Origin: Methanosarcina horonobensis HB-1 = JCM 15518
GTDB taxonomy: Archaea; Halobacteriota; Methanosarcinia; Methanosarcinales; Methanosarcinaceae
Direction: 5' to 3'
Assembly: GCF_000970285.1 (NCBI RefSeq)
Contig: NZ_CP009516.1
Coordinates: forward strand, 372,001 to 436,000
Length of the DNA: 64,000 bases
In this document: positions 1-9,473 of the stretch, one piece after another
How positions within the stretch are numbered: position 1 is the stretch's first letter
How the letters are laid out: the number at the start of each line of letters is the position of its first letter
Notes under the pieces: model-generated
The model's input: the letters and a program-made list of their open reading frames with translations, nothing else
Told to the model about the DNA's origin: nothing
Database searches by the model: none
Position numbers and translations under genes: made by a program

Positions 1-401
1 AAACATGTCAAAAAATTGTGGTTTCTTTTGATAAATGGGAACGGATAGTTCTTTATCATTGTTTTTTTTCTCGCCTGAGCAGGAACGAGAACGATCAAAG
101 TAAAAACAGTTCTCGAACCCTTCAATTGAGTCAGAATGCGGACATTTTTTTAGTTAGCAAATTATAAAAGCTAATTGCCGGGAATTTTTTTCTCTCTTTT
201 CTTTGATCAATAATGCAATAATTTTTAATCTCATTATTTAATTTTTTTTCTTCATGAATAGTTTCAGCCGCATGTTTTTACCCTTCAACGAATTGTAACG
301 TGATATTTGACTTTATCTCTTATGATCGTTTTTCGGGAGTTCGGGAGACTCGTAATGTTAAGTTTCTTATTCTTGTGCCACATTAAACTATAGGGGGTTT
401 G
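1..401. promoter_or_regulatory. AT-rich region upstream of the P-type ATPase gene
   Basis: I see no coding region here. The stretch is AT-rich with several T-runs and probably holds the promoter of the ATPase gene. A purine-rich ribosome binding site (AGGGGG, 392-397) sits just before the ATG at 402 and fixes that start. The TATA box cannot be chosen with confidence among many AT-rich candidates. Confidence 0.4.
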
Positions 402-3272
402 ATGGAAAAAGAATCGGCTGGAAACAAAAATAGGGCATGCTCTCCGCGGGGTGATGAGCATCTTATTTCTCTCTCAGAATTCCTGCAGAGATTAGACGTA
501 AGCGAAAACGGGCTCAGTGAACAGGAAGCTGCCCGCAGACTTAAGGAGTGCGGCCCAAATGTCCTCGAAGAAGCCGGAAAGGAAAACATATTTAAGAGAT
601 ATGTCCGGCAGTTCCGCAACTTTTTCTCCATCCTTCTAACTGTAGGAGCCATTCTATCTTTCCTTGGTGAATACCTTGATCCCGGGCAGGGGAATATTTA
701 TATCGGAATTGCCCTCGTCGGGGTCGTCATCCTTAACGGAACTTTCACGTTTGTGCAGGAATACCAGGCTGCGAAGACAATGGAAAGCTTTCGGCAGCTT
801 CTTCCGCCCCATGCCAGGGTTCTGAGGGAAGGAAAGGAAAGGGATATTCTGGCGTCGGAGCTTGTTGCAGGAGATATTATTCTTCTTGAGGAAGGAGATA
901 AAGTTCCTGCCGACGGGCGTTTAATTGAAACCAACGTTCTGAAAGTGGATAACTCGGCTATTACAGGTGAATCCGAACCTCAGCTCAGGTCTCTTGAGTG
1001 CACTCATCCAAATATGCTCGAGTGCAGGAACATGGTTTTTTCAGGGACTCTTGTACAGAGCGGAAACGGAAATGCAGTTATTTTTGCAACAGGACAGAAC
1101 ACCCAGATCGGAAGCCTCGCAACGCTTACAGAGCAGACATCCGAAGTGGACACACCTATCCGAAGAGAACTAAATCATTTCATAAAAATCATATCCTCAA
1201 TTGCGATTACCCTGGGAGTAATCTTCTTTATACTGGCGTTTATTCTTCAGGATGTCTTTCTTGCAAGCCTTATCTTTGCAATTGGAATTATCGTTGCCAA
1301 TGTGCCTGAAGGGCTTTTACCTACAGTTACCCTTGCCCTGAGTCTTGCCTCAAGAAGAATGGCTTCGCGGAATGCCCTTATTAAACAGCTTGAGTCGGTA
1401 GAAACCCTGGGCTCTACGACGGTTATCTGTACGGACAAGACCGGTACCCTGACCCAGAACAAAATGGCAGTGAATTCCATCATGTTAGGTTTTGAATGCC
1501 TCCTTCTCGAGAACCCTCTGAGTACTAAAAAAAGGACTGAAGGGCAGGAAGCAGAGGAAAGCATAAGCAAAACTGCTGTGGGTACAAATAGTGATGTTGC
1601 GGAAGGAATTACAGATCCCGGAACAGAAGGATTTTGTGTTCTAGAAAAGCCTGTATGGGAACCTCAAAGATTACCATCTGTTTTCATAAGAGCCGCAGGG
1701 CTCTGCAATAATGCAAAACTTTATGAGTCTCCTCCAGGGTATACCGGTGATCCGACCGAAGGAGCTCTTCTTGTTTTTGCAAATAGTTTTGAAGATGTAA
1801 AAAAGCTTCAGAACGATTATCCAAGGTTGGAAGAGTTTCCTTTTGATTCGCTTACCAAAAGGATGGAAGTTATCTGCCGCACTCCTGAAGGAAAACTTGA
1901 AGTTTATCTCAAGGGTGCCCCGGAAGTAGTTGTGAAGATGTGTAGTTTTGCCATAGATTCAGGAGGAATAACTGAACTGGATGAAACTAAACAGCAACAA
2001 CTTCTTGACCGTCACCTGAGACTTGCAAAAAAAGGAGAACGGATTATCGCCCTTGCGTACAGGCAGGGAGATGACCTGAGGGAATACACCGGAGGCTTTG
2101 TTTTCCTGGGATTTATAGGAATTCTTGATCCTCTGCGCCCTGAAGCCAGAGATGCTATTGCAAGATGCTACGCCGCCGGGATCAAAGTTGTTATGATTAC
2201 CGGAGATCATCCTGTCACTGCAGAATCAATTGCAAAGGATGTAGGGCTTGCAGACACAGGAAAGCTTGAAATCATCACTGGAGAGGAGCTGAACTTACTC
2301 TCGCGTACAGAGCTTGCCTCAAGACTGAAAAACCCAAGCATCGTCTTTGCCCGTACTTCTCCTGTACAGAAGCTGAAAATTGTACAGCTTTTCCAGTCAG
2401 AAGGGGAGATCGTGACCATGACAGGAGACGGGGTCAATGACGCCCCTGCAATTAAGAATGCGGATATGGGAGTCGCTATGGGCAGCGGCACGGATGTAGC
2501 TCGTGAAGCTGCGGATATGGTACTCCTTGATGACAACTTTGCTACGATTGTGAATGCTGTAGAAGAGGGCAGGACCGTTTTTGATAACATTAAGAAATTC
2601 ATTGTGTATATTCTTGCAAGCAATATTCCCGAGATTCTGCCTTTCATAGCTTTTGTACTTCTTTCCATTCCCCTTCCCATGCCTGTCCAGTTAATCCTTG
2701 CAATCGATCTGGGTACGGATATGCTGCCTGCCATTGCTCTGGGAATGGAAAAAGGAGAGGGTGATATCATGAAGAGACCTCCCAGATCAAGGAGTGAAAA
2801 ATTATTGACTCCTCAGTTACTCCTGACAGCCTACGGAGTAAAAGGACCTATAGAGGCTGCTGCAGGATTCTTTTGTTATTTCGCCGTACTTTTTGAAGGG
2901 GGCTGGACTTTCGGAGAACAGCTTGCAAATACTAACCCTCTTTATAGGCAGGCAATAACAGCTTTCTTTTCAGCTGTCATCATCTGTCAGATTGCCAATG
3001 TGTTTGCTTCAAGAACCCGGTTTCAGTCAGTCTTCTCTATGGGATTGTTCAGCAACCGACAGGTTCTCCTGGGAATTGCAAGCGAGCTCCTGATTCTTGC
3101 CCTTATTATCTGGAATCCGTTTGCTAACCTGATTTTTAACACTACTCCCATTAACCTCATGTACATACTGCTTGCCGTTCCTTTTGCAGTTCTCCTTCTT
3201 GGAGTCGACGAACTGAGAAAATATCTCCTGAGAAAAAACGTGAGCTGGGCAGTTAGATTCTTTAAATGGTAA
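402..3272 (+). CDS. P-type cation-transporting ATPase, type II (Na+/K+- or Ca2+-ATPase like)
   Basis: This membrane pump couples ATP hydrolysis to cation transport. The motifs are clear: an N-terminal cation-ATPase domain, the actuator motif TGES, the NVPEGLLPTVTLAL membrane motif, the phosphorylation motif DKTGTLTQN with aspartate 345, and the hinge motif MTGDGVNDAPAIK. Hydrophobic segments flank the actuator domain and fill the C-terminal third. The length, 956 residues, is normal for type II enzymes. The ATG at 402 is preferred over an upstream TTG at 399 because AGGGGG lies about 5 nt before it. The PEGLL form of the transmembrane motif resembles Na+/K+-type (IIC) pumps, so sodium or potassium movement is an inference; calcium is the main alternative. 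It appears monocistronic. Confidence 0.9.
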   Translation: MEKESAGNKNRACSPRGDEHLISLSEFLQRLDVSENGLSEQEAARRLKECGPNVLEEAGKENIFKRYVRQFRNFFSILLTVGAILSFLGEYLDPGQGNIYIGIALVGVVILNGTFTFVQEYQAAKTMESFRQLLPPHARVLREGKERDILASELVAGDIILLEEGDKVPADGRLIETNVLKVDNSAITGESEPQLRSLECTHPNMLECRNMVFSGTLVQSGNGNAVIFATGQNTQIGSLATLTEQTSEVDTPIRRELNHFIKIISSIAITLGVIFFILAFILQDVFLASLIFAIGIIVANVPEGLLPTVTLALSLASRRMASRNALIKQLESVETLGSTTVICTDKTGTLTQNKMAVNSIMLGFECLLLENPLSTKKRTEGQEAEESISKTAVGTNSDVAEGITDPGTEGFCVLEKPVWEPQRLPSVFIRAAGLCNNAKLYESPPGYTGDPTEGALLVFANSFEDVKKLQNDYPRLEEFPFDSLTKRMEVICRTPEGKLEVYLKGAPEVVVKMCSFAIDSGGITELDETKQQQLLDRHLRLAKKGERIIALAYRQGDDLREYTGGFVFLGFIGILDPLRPEARDAIARCYAAGIKVVMITGDHPVTAESIAKDVGLADTGKLEIITGEELNLLSRTELASRLKNPSIVFARTSPVQKLKIVQLFQSEGEIVTMTGDGVNDAPAIKNADMGVAMGSGTDVAREAADMVLLDDNFATIVNAVEEGRTVFDNIKKFIVYILASNIPEILPFIAFVLLSIPLPMPVQLILAIDLGTDMLPAIALGMEKGEGDIMKRPPRSRSEKLLTPQLLLTAYGVKGPIEAAAGFFCYFAVLFEGGWTFGEQLANTNPLYRQAITAFFSAVIICQIANVFASRTRFQSVFSMGLFSNRQVLLGIASELLILALIIWNPFANLIFNTTPINLMYILLAVPFAVLLLGVDELRKYLLRKNVSWAVRFFKW

Positions 3273-3640
3273 TCCGGCCACTGGCAATAAACTAACTTGG
3301 TACAGAAACAGCTGGAGGTACAGCTTGACGGAGGTACGGCTTGAAAATCCGGCTGGAGAGAAATTGATGCGCATAGTCCATGGGTACTTTGAAGGCAGGT
3401 AATATAGTAGTAAAATTTTTTGCAGGATTTTTTTTGACTCTTGTTTAAGATATTTTTTTCGTAATTTTCCCTTTGAATGTCTTTTTCGATCAATAGGGTC
3501 TGGTTACCTTTATTCACAGCTAATTCAGGATAAATTTTTATACTATGTATGTAGAAATTGTTTATATAAGTCGCTTAAATCTGTCTATTATAATTAATAT
3601 ATAGCTTCCTATTCAGTTTCAACCCCGTCGAGTCCAGAAT
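3273..3640 (+). promoter_or_regulatory. Intergenic region with kinase promoter; TATA box at 3561-3568
   Basis: No gene seen. At 3313-3344 a short unit GGAGGTACRGCTTGA occurs twice in tandem. A good archaeal TATA box (TTTATATAAG) begins at 3561, about 80 nt before the kinase start, so a transcript start near 3590 would leave a leader of about 50 nt. Confidence 0.5.
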
Positions 3641-6600
3641 ATGAATGTTAATCGAAAAATTTTTGTTATTATTTACATAATTTTTGCCCTTCTTACCTCA
3701 ACTGTCATTTTTGTATCACAGAGTATCCTAGACTCAAGTTTTTCCGACCTGGAAGAAAAAGAGGCAATCAGTAATGTGGAAAATGTACATAACATGATTG
3801 ATTTCCAGACCATTGAACTGGATGAGATAAACTCTGCCCTTTCTTTAAGGGAAGATGTCAGGGTTTTTATGCGAACTGAAAATCCAGAAGATCTTGGCGG
3901 GACTTTACTTACTGATTTTTTTACTCTAAGTGGATGTGACTTTATTTTTTTTGTCAATAGTTCCGGAGAGATAATACATTCTCAGGTTTCGGATTCAGAA
4001 AATGAGGGTAACACTTCCAACGACTTAATAATTTCCGAAATCGGTCAGAAAGTAAATGATGGAAGCTTTCTCTGCAGAGATAAAACGAATTCTCTAAATG
4101 GAATGCTCATGCTGAAAACCGGACCTGTAATTTTTTCCTGCCGCTGTGTATCTGCAACATCGGATAACAATGAAACAATCGGAACAATAATCCTTGGGAG
4201 AAGATTGGATTCTGGTTTTGTCGAATCTCTCCAGAAGATTACAGGAAATCCGGTTTTACTTTCCGGTCCTGACAGTATACCTCCTGATTTCCAGCAGGCA
4301 TTTTCAGAAGAAGGAAACAGGAGTTACATGCACAATATAGAGGGAGGCCGGTTAGCAGGTTATTTTGTGCACGAGGACATTAACGGAAACCCGGCAGTTA
4401 TGATTCGGACGGATGCTGACAGGAACATCTATGAAATAGGCAGAAAAACCCTCAGGTATATCGTAATTCTCCTCCTGTTTTCAGGTCTCATGGTCGGAGC
4501 AGGCTGCAAGTTCCTTCTTGACAGAGAAGTTGTATCCCGAATCGTTGTCATTGATAATTTTGTAAAAAAAGTGGGAAAGGATGAGGACTTCTCAGCACAC
4601 TGCATTATGGATGGAGACGATGAACTTTCAAGGTTGACTACAGGAATAAACGGAATGATTGACCGTTTGAAACAAAATTCCAATAAATTTAAAGCACAGG
4701 AACACGAGAAGAAGGTAATTCTAAACTCACTCAGCGAGCTTGTAATCTTTATGGATCTTGAGCTTAGAATCGTCTGGGCAAACAGGGCTGCTCTGGACCA
4801 TGCGGGTCTTAAGCTTGAAAACATTACCGGACACAGATATGAAGAATTCTCCCTTATGTCCGACGTTATTTCTGGGAAGTTTCTCGCACAAAAGGCACTT
4901 AAGTCCGGAAATGAGGAATCGGGAGAGATAGTTACTCCCGATGGAAAAGTCTGGATGATCTGTGCAAATCTGATAAAGGATGAAAATGGAAAAGCAACCG
5001 GAATCCTGCAAACAGGGCTTGACATTACCGCACATAAACGCTCTGAAGAGAAACTCCTTCAGGCAAAACTGGAAGCTGAAGCTGCCAGCTGTACTAAAAG
5101 CGAGTTCCTTGCCAATATGAGCCACGAACTGCGGACGCCTCTTAACTCCATTATCGGTTTTTCGGATATCTTGCTCGAAAAAGTTTTTGGGGAACTCAAC
5201 GAAAAACAGTTGAAGTATATTAACAATATCTCTGTCAGCGGAAAACATCTCCTCGGACTTATAAACGACATTCTTGACCTCTCAAAAGTGGAGGCCGGAA
5301 AAATGGAGCTTCACTACAGTGAGTTTTCTGTTGGCTCGGTTTTCGATGAGGTGAAGTCCACGTTTTTCCTTCTTGCCCAGGCAAAATCTCTTGAAATGGA
5401 CTTTAAGTTAGAGTCGGATTTTGGAGATATTCAGGCTGACAGAAGTCGTCTTATTCAGATCCTTTATAATCTTGTAAGTAACGCGGTTAAGTTTACTCCG
5501 GAAAAGGGGAGAATTTTCGTCCACTGTAAAAAAAGCGGAAACAGAGCTATTTTTTCAGTTGCTGATTCGGGAATAGGTATTTCCCCTGAAGACCAGAAAA
5601 AACTTTTCCAGCCCTTTACCCAGATTGATTCGTCATCCTCCAGGCAATACTGCGGGACAGGGCTTGGGCTTGCTCTCGTGAAGAAGCTCGTAAATTTACA
5701 TCAGGGAGATATCTGGGTTGAGAGTGAACCTGAAAAGGGAAGTACTTTTATATTTACGATTCCTCTCACCAGACCTTCTGAAACTCGAAAAGTCGATACA
5801 AAAGACCTTAAAGAAGTGCTGATGGAGTTTGAAATGAGTAAAACGGCTGCTTTTTCCGCAAAAGAGTGTGAAAAAGGTCTGCAGGACGGGTCCGGGCTTC
5901 CCGAAATCCGTCTTCCTGAGACAGCTCATGAAACCCGGAATCTTGTGCTTGTAGTTGATGACGACAGGAACTCCAATGAATTGATTTCGGTTGTTCTCAG
6001 GGAAGACGGATACAGTACAGCCTCTTTATATACTGGAAAAGATGTTCTGAATGTTGCAAAGAAACTGAAGCCTGATGTTATTACGCTTGATGTTTTCCTT
6101 CCTGATACTAATGGCTGGCATGTCCTGAGCCAGTTGAAGGGCGACCCTGATACAGCTCGCATCCCTGTACTTATTATTTCAGTAACAGACAATAACGAAC
6201 TGGGAGTCGCCCTTGGGGCAACTTATTCCTTTACAAAACCCGTAAAAAGAGTCGAACTTCTGGATTCTCTGAGAGAGATCACAGGTAAATTCAGGTTTGA
6301 AGAGCCAAGAATTCTTATTATTGATGACGATGAGAACGCAGTGGAGCTACTGAGTTCAATGATTGAGCCCGAAGGCTTTGAGGTGGCAAAGGCTTATAGC
6401 GGACAGGAAGGTCTGGACAAACTCTTTTCCGGGCAACAGCCGGACATTCTCATTCTCGATTTGCTGATGCCGGAAATCAGTGGATTCGAGATTATTTCCC
6501 GCATGAGAGCAGGTGAAAAGACAAAAGATATTCCTTTAATTGTATGTACCGCAGCAGAGTTTACTGAGAAAAATCTCGAAGAACTAAATGGTGAGCTTAA

Positions 6601-6724
6601 AGGAAGCCTTATCTCTATCATGAAGAAGGGCACTTTCGGAAGAAAAGAATTAATTAATAGGATAAAACAATTAGCTATGCTGAAGAGGCGTGATGATGAA
6701 AGAAATTCTTATTGTCGAAGATAA
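3641..6724 (+). CDS. Hybrid sensor histidine kinase with sensor, HAMP, PAS, HisKA, HATPase and two receiver domains
   Basis: This is a membrane-bound two-component sensor of 1027 residues. A first membrane segment (about residues 7-27) is followed by a roughly 240-residue external sensor region, a second membrane segment (about 270-290), a HAMP-like linker and a PAS domain (about 355-480). The kinase core has the H-box SHELRTPLNS with phospho-acceptor histidine 495, then an ATPase domain with VSNAVKF (N box), DSGIGIS (G1) and GTGLGLALV (G2). Two receiver domains follow, with LVVDDD and TLDVFLP in the first and LIIDDDE and ILDLLMP in the second. The external ligand is unknown. The 3' end overlaps the next gene, a stand-alone receiver, so both are probably one transcript and one phosphorelay. 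Confidence 0.92.
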   Translation: MNVNRKIFVIIYIIFALLTSTVIFVSQSILDSSFSDLEEKEAISNVENVHNMIDFQTIELDEINSALSLREDVRVFMRTENPEDLGGTLLTDFFTLSGCDFIFFVNSSGEIIHSQVSDSENEGNTSNDLIISEIGQKVNDGSFLCRDKTNSLNGMLMLKTGPVIFSCRCVSATSDNNETIGTIILGRRLDSGFVESLQKITGNPVLLSGPDSIPPDFQQAFSEEGNRSYMHNIEGGRLAGYFVHEDINGNPAVMIRTDADRNIYEIGRKTLRYIVILLLFSGLMVGAGCKFLLDREVVSRIVVIDNFVKKVGKDEDFSAHCIMDGDDELSRLTTGINGMIDRLKQNSNKFKAQEHEKKVILNSLSELVIFMDLELRIVWANRAALDHAGLKLENITGHRYEEFSLMSDVISGKFLAQKALKSGNEESGEIVTPDGKVWMICANLIKDENGKATGILQTGLDITAHKRSEEKLLQAKLEAEAASCTKSEFLANMSHELRTPLNSIIGFSDILLEKVFGELNEKQLKYINNISVSGKHLLGLINDILDLSKVEAGKMELHYSEFSVGSVFDEVKSTFFLLAQAKSLEMDFKLESDFGDIQADRSRLIQILYNLVSNAVKFTPEKGRIFVHCKKSGNRAIFSVADSGIGISPEDQKKLFQPFTQIDSSSSRQYCGTGLGLALVKKLVNLHQGDIWVESEPEKGSTFIFTIPLTRPSETRKVDTKDLKEVLMEFEMSKTAAFSAKECEKGLQDGSGLPEIRLPETAHETRNLVLVVDDDRNSNELISVVLREDGYSTASLYTGKDVLNVAKKLKPDVITLDVFLPDTNGWHVLSQLKGDPDTARIPVLIISVTDNNELGVALGATYSFTKPVKRVELLDSLREITGKFRFEEPRILIIDDDENAVELLSSMIEPEGFEVAKAYSGQEGLDKLFSGQQPDILILDLLMPEISGFEIISRMRAGEKTKDIPLIVCTAAEFTEKNLEELNGELKGSLISIMKKGTFGRKELINRIKQLAMLKRRDDERNSYCRR

Positions 6725-7061
6725 CCCCATGAACATGGAATTGATCCTGGACCTCCTCGAGTTTTACGGGCACCGTGTAACCGAAGCAGAGGATGGGATA
6801 AAGGCTCTTGAACGCCTTGCTGAGAAAAAGTTCGATATTATCCTTCTCGATATGCAGCTTCCTAAAATGGACGGGCTTGAGGTTCTTGACAGGATAAAGA
6901 AGAATCCTGCTACTGCAGAGATTCCAGTAATAGCTGTCACAGCCCATGCTATGAAGGGAAGCGAAGAACACTTTATTGAAATGGGATGTGTGGACTATAT
7001 CTCAAAACCCATAGATATTCACAGGTTCAGGTCCCTTATTGATAAGTATCTTGGAGAGTAA
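6693..7061 (+). CDS. Stand-alone response regulator receiver (CheY/DivK-like)
   Basis: This is a single receiver domain of about 123 residues with no output domain. The acidic pocket IVEDN lies near the N-terminus, the phospho-acceptor is aspartate 53 in LLDMQLP, and the conserved lysine is in ISKPID. It starts inside the 3' end of the hybrid kinase gene in another frame. ATG at 6693 or 6696 fits the GAGG at 6685-6688; a GTG at 6690 would be too close. The overlap suggests translational coupling and makes it the likely phosphoryl acceptor of that kinase. With no DNA-binding domain it must act by protein contact. Confidence 0.9.
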   Translation: MMKEILIVEDNPMNMELILDLLEFYGHRVTEAEDGIKALERLAEKKFDIILLDMQLPKMDGLEVLDRIKKNPATAEIPVIAVTAHAMKGSEEHFIEMGCVDYISKPIDIHRFRSLIDKYLGE

Positions 7062-7287
7062 AAGATAAAAGACAGATTTCAACTTAATAACCTGGGACTA
7101 TGAATCTATAACTTATCAAAAAACTTTAAGACTTCCCAAAAGTTTCATAAACTGTACTTGATTGGAAGTTACAGCTGAATCCAATCCAGTTTTCAGTCCC
7201 AGCTCGATTTTCATCTAGCTCTGGCTTCAGTTTTGGTTATAAAGGACTGCTTTTGTTTCAGGCAGTCCATATCTCAGCGGACAATAA

Positions 7288-8073
7288 TTATACTTTTTCC
7301 AGCCGTCTTGACATATCTTTATAATATAAAAAGAGCTCTTCACACCATTTAAGTGCACTTTCATCGAAGCTCATTAATCGCTGATGGTCAAACTTTCCTT
7401 TTTTATCAAAGAGCACAAGTGAGCAGAAACGTTCTGTTACAACGTCTTTAAGGGTTACGTTTTTGTCACAGACATAGATTTCTGTATTCTTTGATTCTAC
7501 GAGCATCTTCAGGTCTTCCAGATAGTCTTTTTTCAACCTGTCAAAGACAGGCTCTGTAAGGATAAGACACATCTCTGCTTCTTTTCGTATAAGTTCGGAA
7601 TATATCTCAATATAGAGGGGGTTAAAGTACGAAAGAAATATTTTTATATTTTTTGACTCAAGAAGGTTATTCTTAAAATCTTCGGGAACTTCAAAAAGCC
7701 GATTAAGGTCGGCTTCAAGCAGAAAGTAATTTCCGAGTTCGTCTATCCTGTTAAGGAGGTGCTCGGGAATTGCGGTAAAATCATGGTTGGTCCAGTAGTC
7801 ATAGTTTTCCTCGAAAACTCTAACCGTGTCCAGCAGAGGTTCCATCTTCTCGACAACTATTTCTCCCATGTCCGAGAGCCTGTAGGTATTTCTTTCGTCC
7901 TGCACTATCAGGCGCCCTTCTTTTAATTTTTTGATCTGGGGCATAATTGAAGTCGAGTTCACGTTAAGGGCTGTTTTTATTTCGTCGCCTGTTTTGGGTC
8001 CTTCTTCCAGCAGGAGCAATACATCTTTTCTTTTTTCGGATAAGAACGCCAGGTCAATCAGTGATATCTTCAT
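7288..8073 (-). CDS. Winged-helix transcriptional regulator with C-terminal FilR1 (DUF1724) domain
   Basis: This 261-residue protein has an N-terminal ArsR-like winged helix (about 5-80, with the recognition segment NSTSIMPQIKKLKEGRLI) and a C-terminal region of the FilR1/DUF1724 type. It belongs to a family expanded in Methanosarcina. Some members (Msr proteins) control methyltransferase operons and FilR1-type members act in methanogenesis control; that is family knowledge. The target of this member is not visible. It is a single gene on the minus strand and shares an AT-rich upstream gap with no obvious divergent partner. Confidence 0.82.
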   Translation of the reverse strand: MKISLIDLAFLSEKRKDVLLLLEEGPKTGDEIKTALNVNSTSIMPQIKKLKEGRLIVQDERNTYRLSDMGEIVVEKMEPLLDTVRVFEENYDYWTNHDFTAIPEHLLNRIDELGNYFLLEADLNRLFEVPEDFKNNLLESKNIKIFLSYFNPLYIEIYSELIRKEAEMCLILTEPVFDRLKKDYLEDLKMLVESKNTEIYVCDKNVTLKDVVTERFCSLVLFDKKGKFDHQRLMSFDESALKWCEELFLYYKDMSRRLEKV

Positions 8074-8893
8074 TTTATTCCATCTCCCCTAGAAGCTTCT
8101 TAAATATACCGGAGCATTTCTCCTTTGTTTTTTTTAGGAAACAACTTTTATTGGCAAAAGTCCTTTCTTTCTCCCAGGTGAAAACCGTTAAGGGGACTTA
8201 GTGCAACACTCATGCGCTACTTTTTAGTTGATTACTTATATTTTTTTCCAAAAAACACTTACTTTCTTAAAGTTAGGCTCCTTTCCCTGCCTTTTTCTTT
8301 ATTTTTTTTCTTCCATTTTTAAAGGATATTTTTACTTACTTTACTTCCTTTTTTGTCGGGATTTAATCATTATGTTTCTCCCAAGCCTCTTTTCTCTCTC
8401 TAAGTCAATTATTTACTTTTTTGCTCGTTTAAGCCCTTTCTTCCTGTAACCAGTACATTATTCATAACTTTTAATACCATTTTCCTCCACAACAGAACTC
8501 TTTGCCCTCATTAAGTCATCTAAATCTCTACTGTACCTTGTACTTTACAAAGAAGCGCTTTCACATCTCTAAAAGCAGTCCAGCAAGAGATCTCAAAATA
8601 TTCCAGAGATATTATAATGCCATACTGGGACCTGTGTTGAGGTCTCAGACTCTATAAATCCTCCTGTCCCGCCTCAAATCGCCCCAACAAAGATCTATTC
8701 TCCAGGGGGTTCTGTGGACAGTTGATTCCCAAAAATCAACTCTTCTGGGCATCTTCAGGGACTTTAATGTCAGTGAAGACACAGGAAACAGTTTGAAATA
8801 AAAATCTCTTCCGACAGACAAAGCTGGCAGACAAAACTTTTTTGGGAAACAAAGTTCGACTAAAAAGAAAGTGATCTGTATAAAAAGAAGATG
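8074..8893. other. 820-bp gap without a convincing gene
   Basis: The part next to the regulator is its probable promoter. From 8220 to 8460 the sequence is strongly T-rich on the plus strand and yields only a Phe/Leu-rich open frame with no coding character. Around 8615-8770 base composition is more balanced and small hairpins appear, for example GTTGAT/ATCAAC at 8721-8740 and GACCT/AGGTC near 8630. A small RNA is possible but I see no second copy to support it. Confidence 0.4.
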
Positions 8894-8912
8894 CTTCTGC
8901 CTCAGGCAGAAG
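8894..8912 (-). terminator. Terminator hairpin of the Ehr-like operon
   Basis: A perfect 8-bp stem (CTTCTGCC/GGCAGAAG) with a 3-nt loop lies 11 bp after the last stop codon of the operon. On the minus strand it is followed by a T-rich run. The position and structure fit a transcription terminator. Confidence 0.7.
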
Positions 8913-8923
8913 AAACCCGATAA

Positions 8924-9436
8924 TTATTCTCGGGCTTTTTTAACAAGGGCAAAAATTCCCTGCATGATTTCTTTCGGAGAGGGCGGGTTCCCGGGAATTT
9001 TCACATCCACGGGCAGGATTTTGTCAACTCCTCCGAGCACGGCATAAGAACCCTTATAGATCCCACCGTCACAGGCATCGTCCCCAACTGCTATTACATA
9101 CTTTGGGTAAGGCATGGCTTCATAGGTTTTTTTTGCGGCTTCGGCCATGTTAAGGGTTACTGCTCCTGTAACCAGCAGGACGTCAGCATGCCTCGGAGAT
9201 GCTACAAAAGAGATCCCGAACCTCTCAACATCATAATGGGGGTTTCCGAGGTTTGAGATTTCAATCTCCGTAGAGTTGTCACTGCCTGAATCCAGTTCAC
9301 GAATGGCAAGGCTGTGTCCAAATACTTTCGGGATTTCTTTTTTAATTTTTGCCCCGATAGCTTCCAGTTCTTCGTTACGGAATTCAAATGTCTCGGTAAC
9401 TTTCGGGTGGAAGAAGAGAGATAGTGGATTTACCAT
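8924..9436 (-). CDS. Ehr-like complex small subunit (NuoB/HycG family) lacking FeS cysteines
   Basis: The 170-residue protein aligns by eye along its length with the small subunit of group 4 hydrogenases and complex I: EIEI, DVERFGISFVASPRHAD, LLVTGAVT and the IPGxPPSP end are all present. However, the cysteines that bind the proximal [4Fe-4S] cluster are gone. The usual DCGGCNGCE segment reads DSGSDNSTE (residues 49-57), the GACG cysteine is replaced (GDDAC, with a lone Cys122 shifted), and IPGCPP reads IPGNPP (Asn150). The fold is probably kept for assembly while the cluster is lost. It is the last gene of a six-gene operon. No ferredoxin-like subunit is encoded nearby. Confidence 0.88.
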   Translation of the reverse strand: MVNPLSLFFHPKVTETFEFRNEELEAIGAKIKKEIPKVFGHSLAIRELDSGSDNSTEIEISNLGNPHYDVERFGISFVASPRHADVLLVTGAVTLNMAEAAKKTYEAMPYPKYVIAVGDDACDGGIYKGSYAVLGGVDKILPVDVKIPGNPPSPKEIMQGIFALVKKARE

Positions 9437-9473
9437 AATCAGACCTCAATGTGTTTCTTTAGTTTTCCTGAGT

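Noticed and set aside
8228..8449. 73-residue plus-strand open frame rich in Phe, Leu and Tyr
   Set aside because: It is a by-product of a T-rich stretch, has no ribosome binding site and no protein-like pattern.
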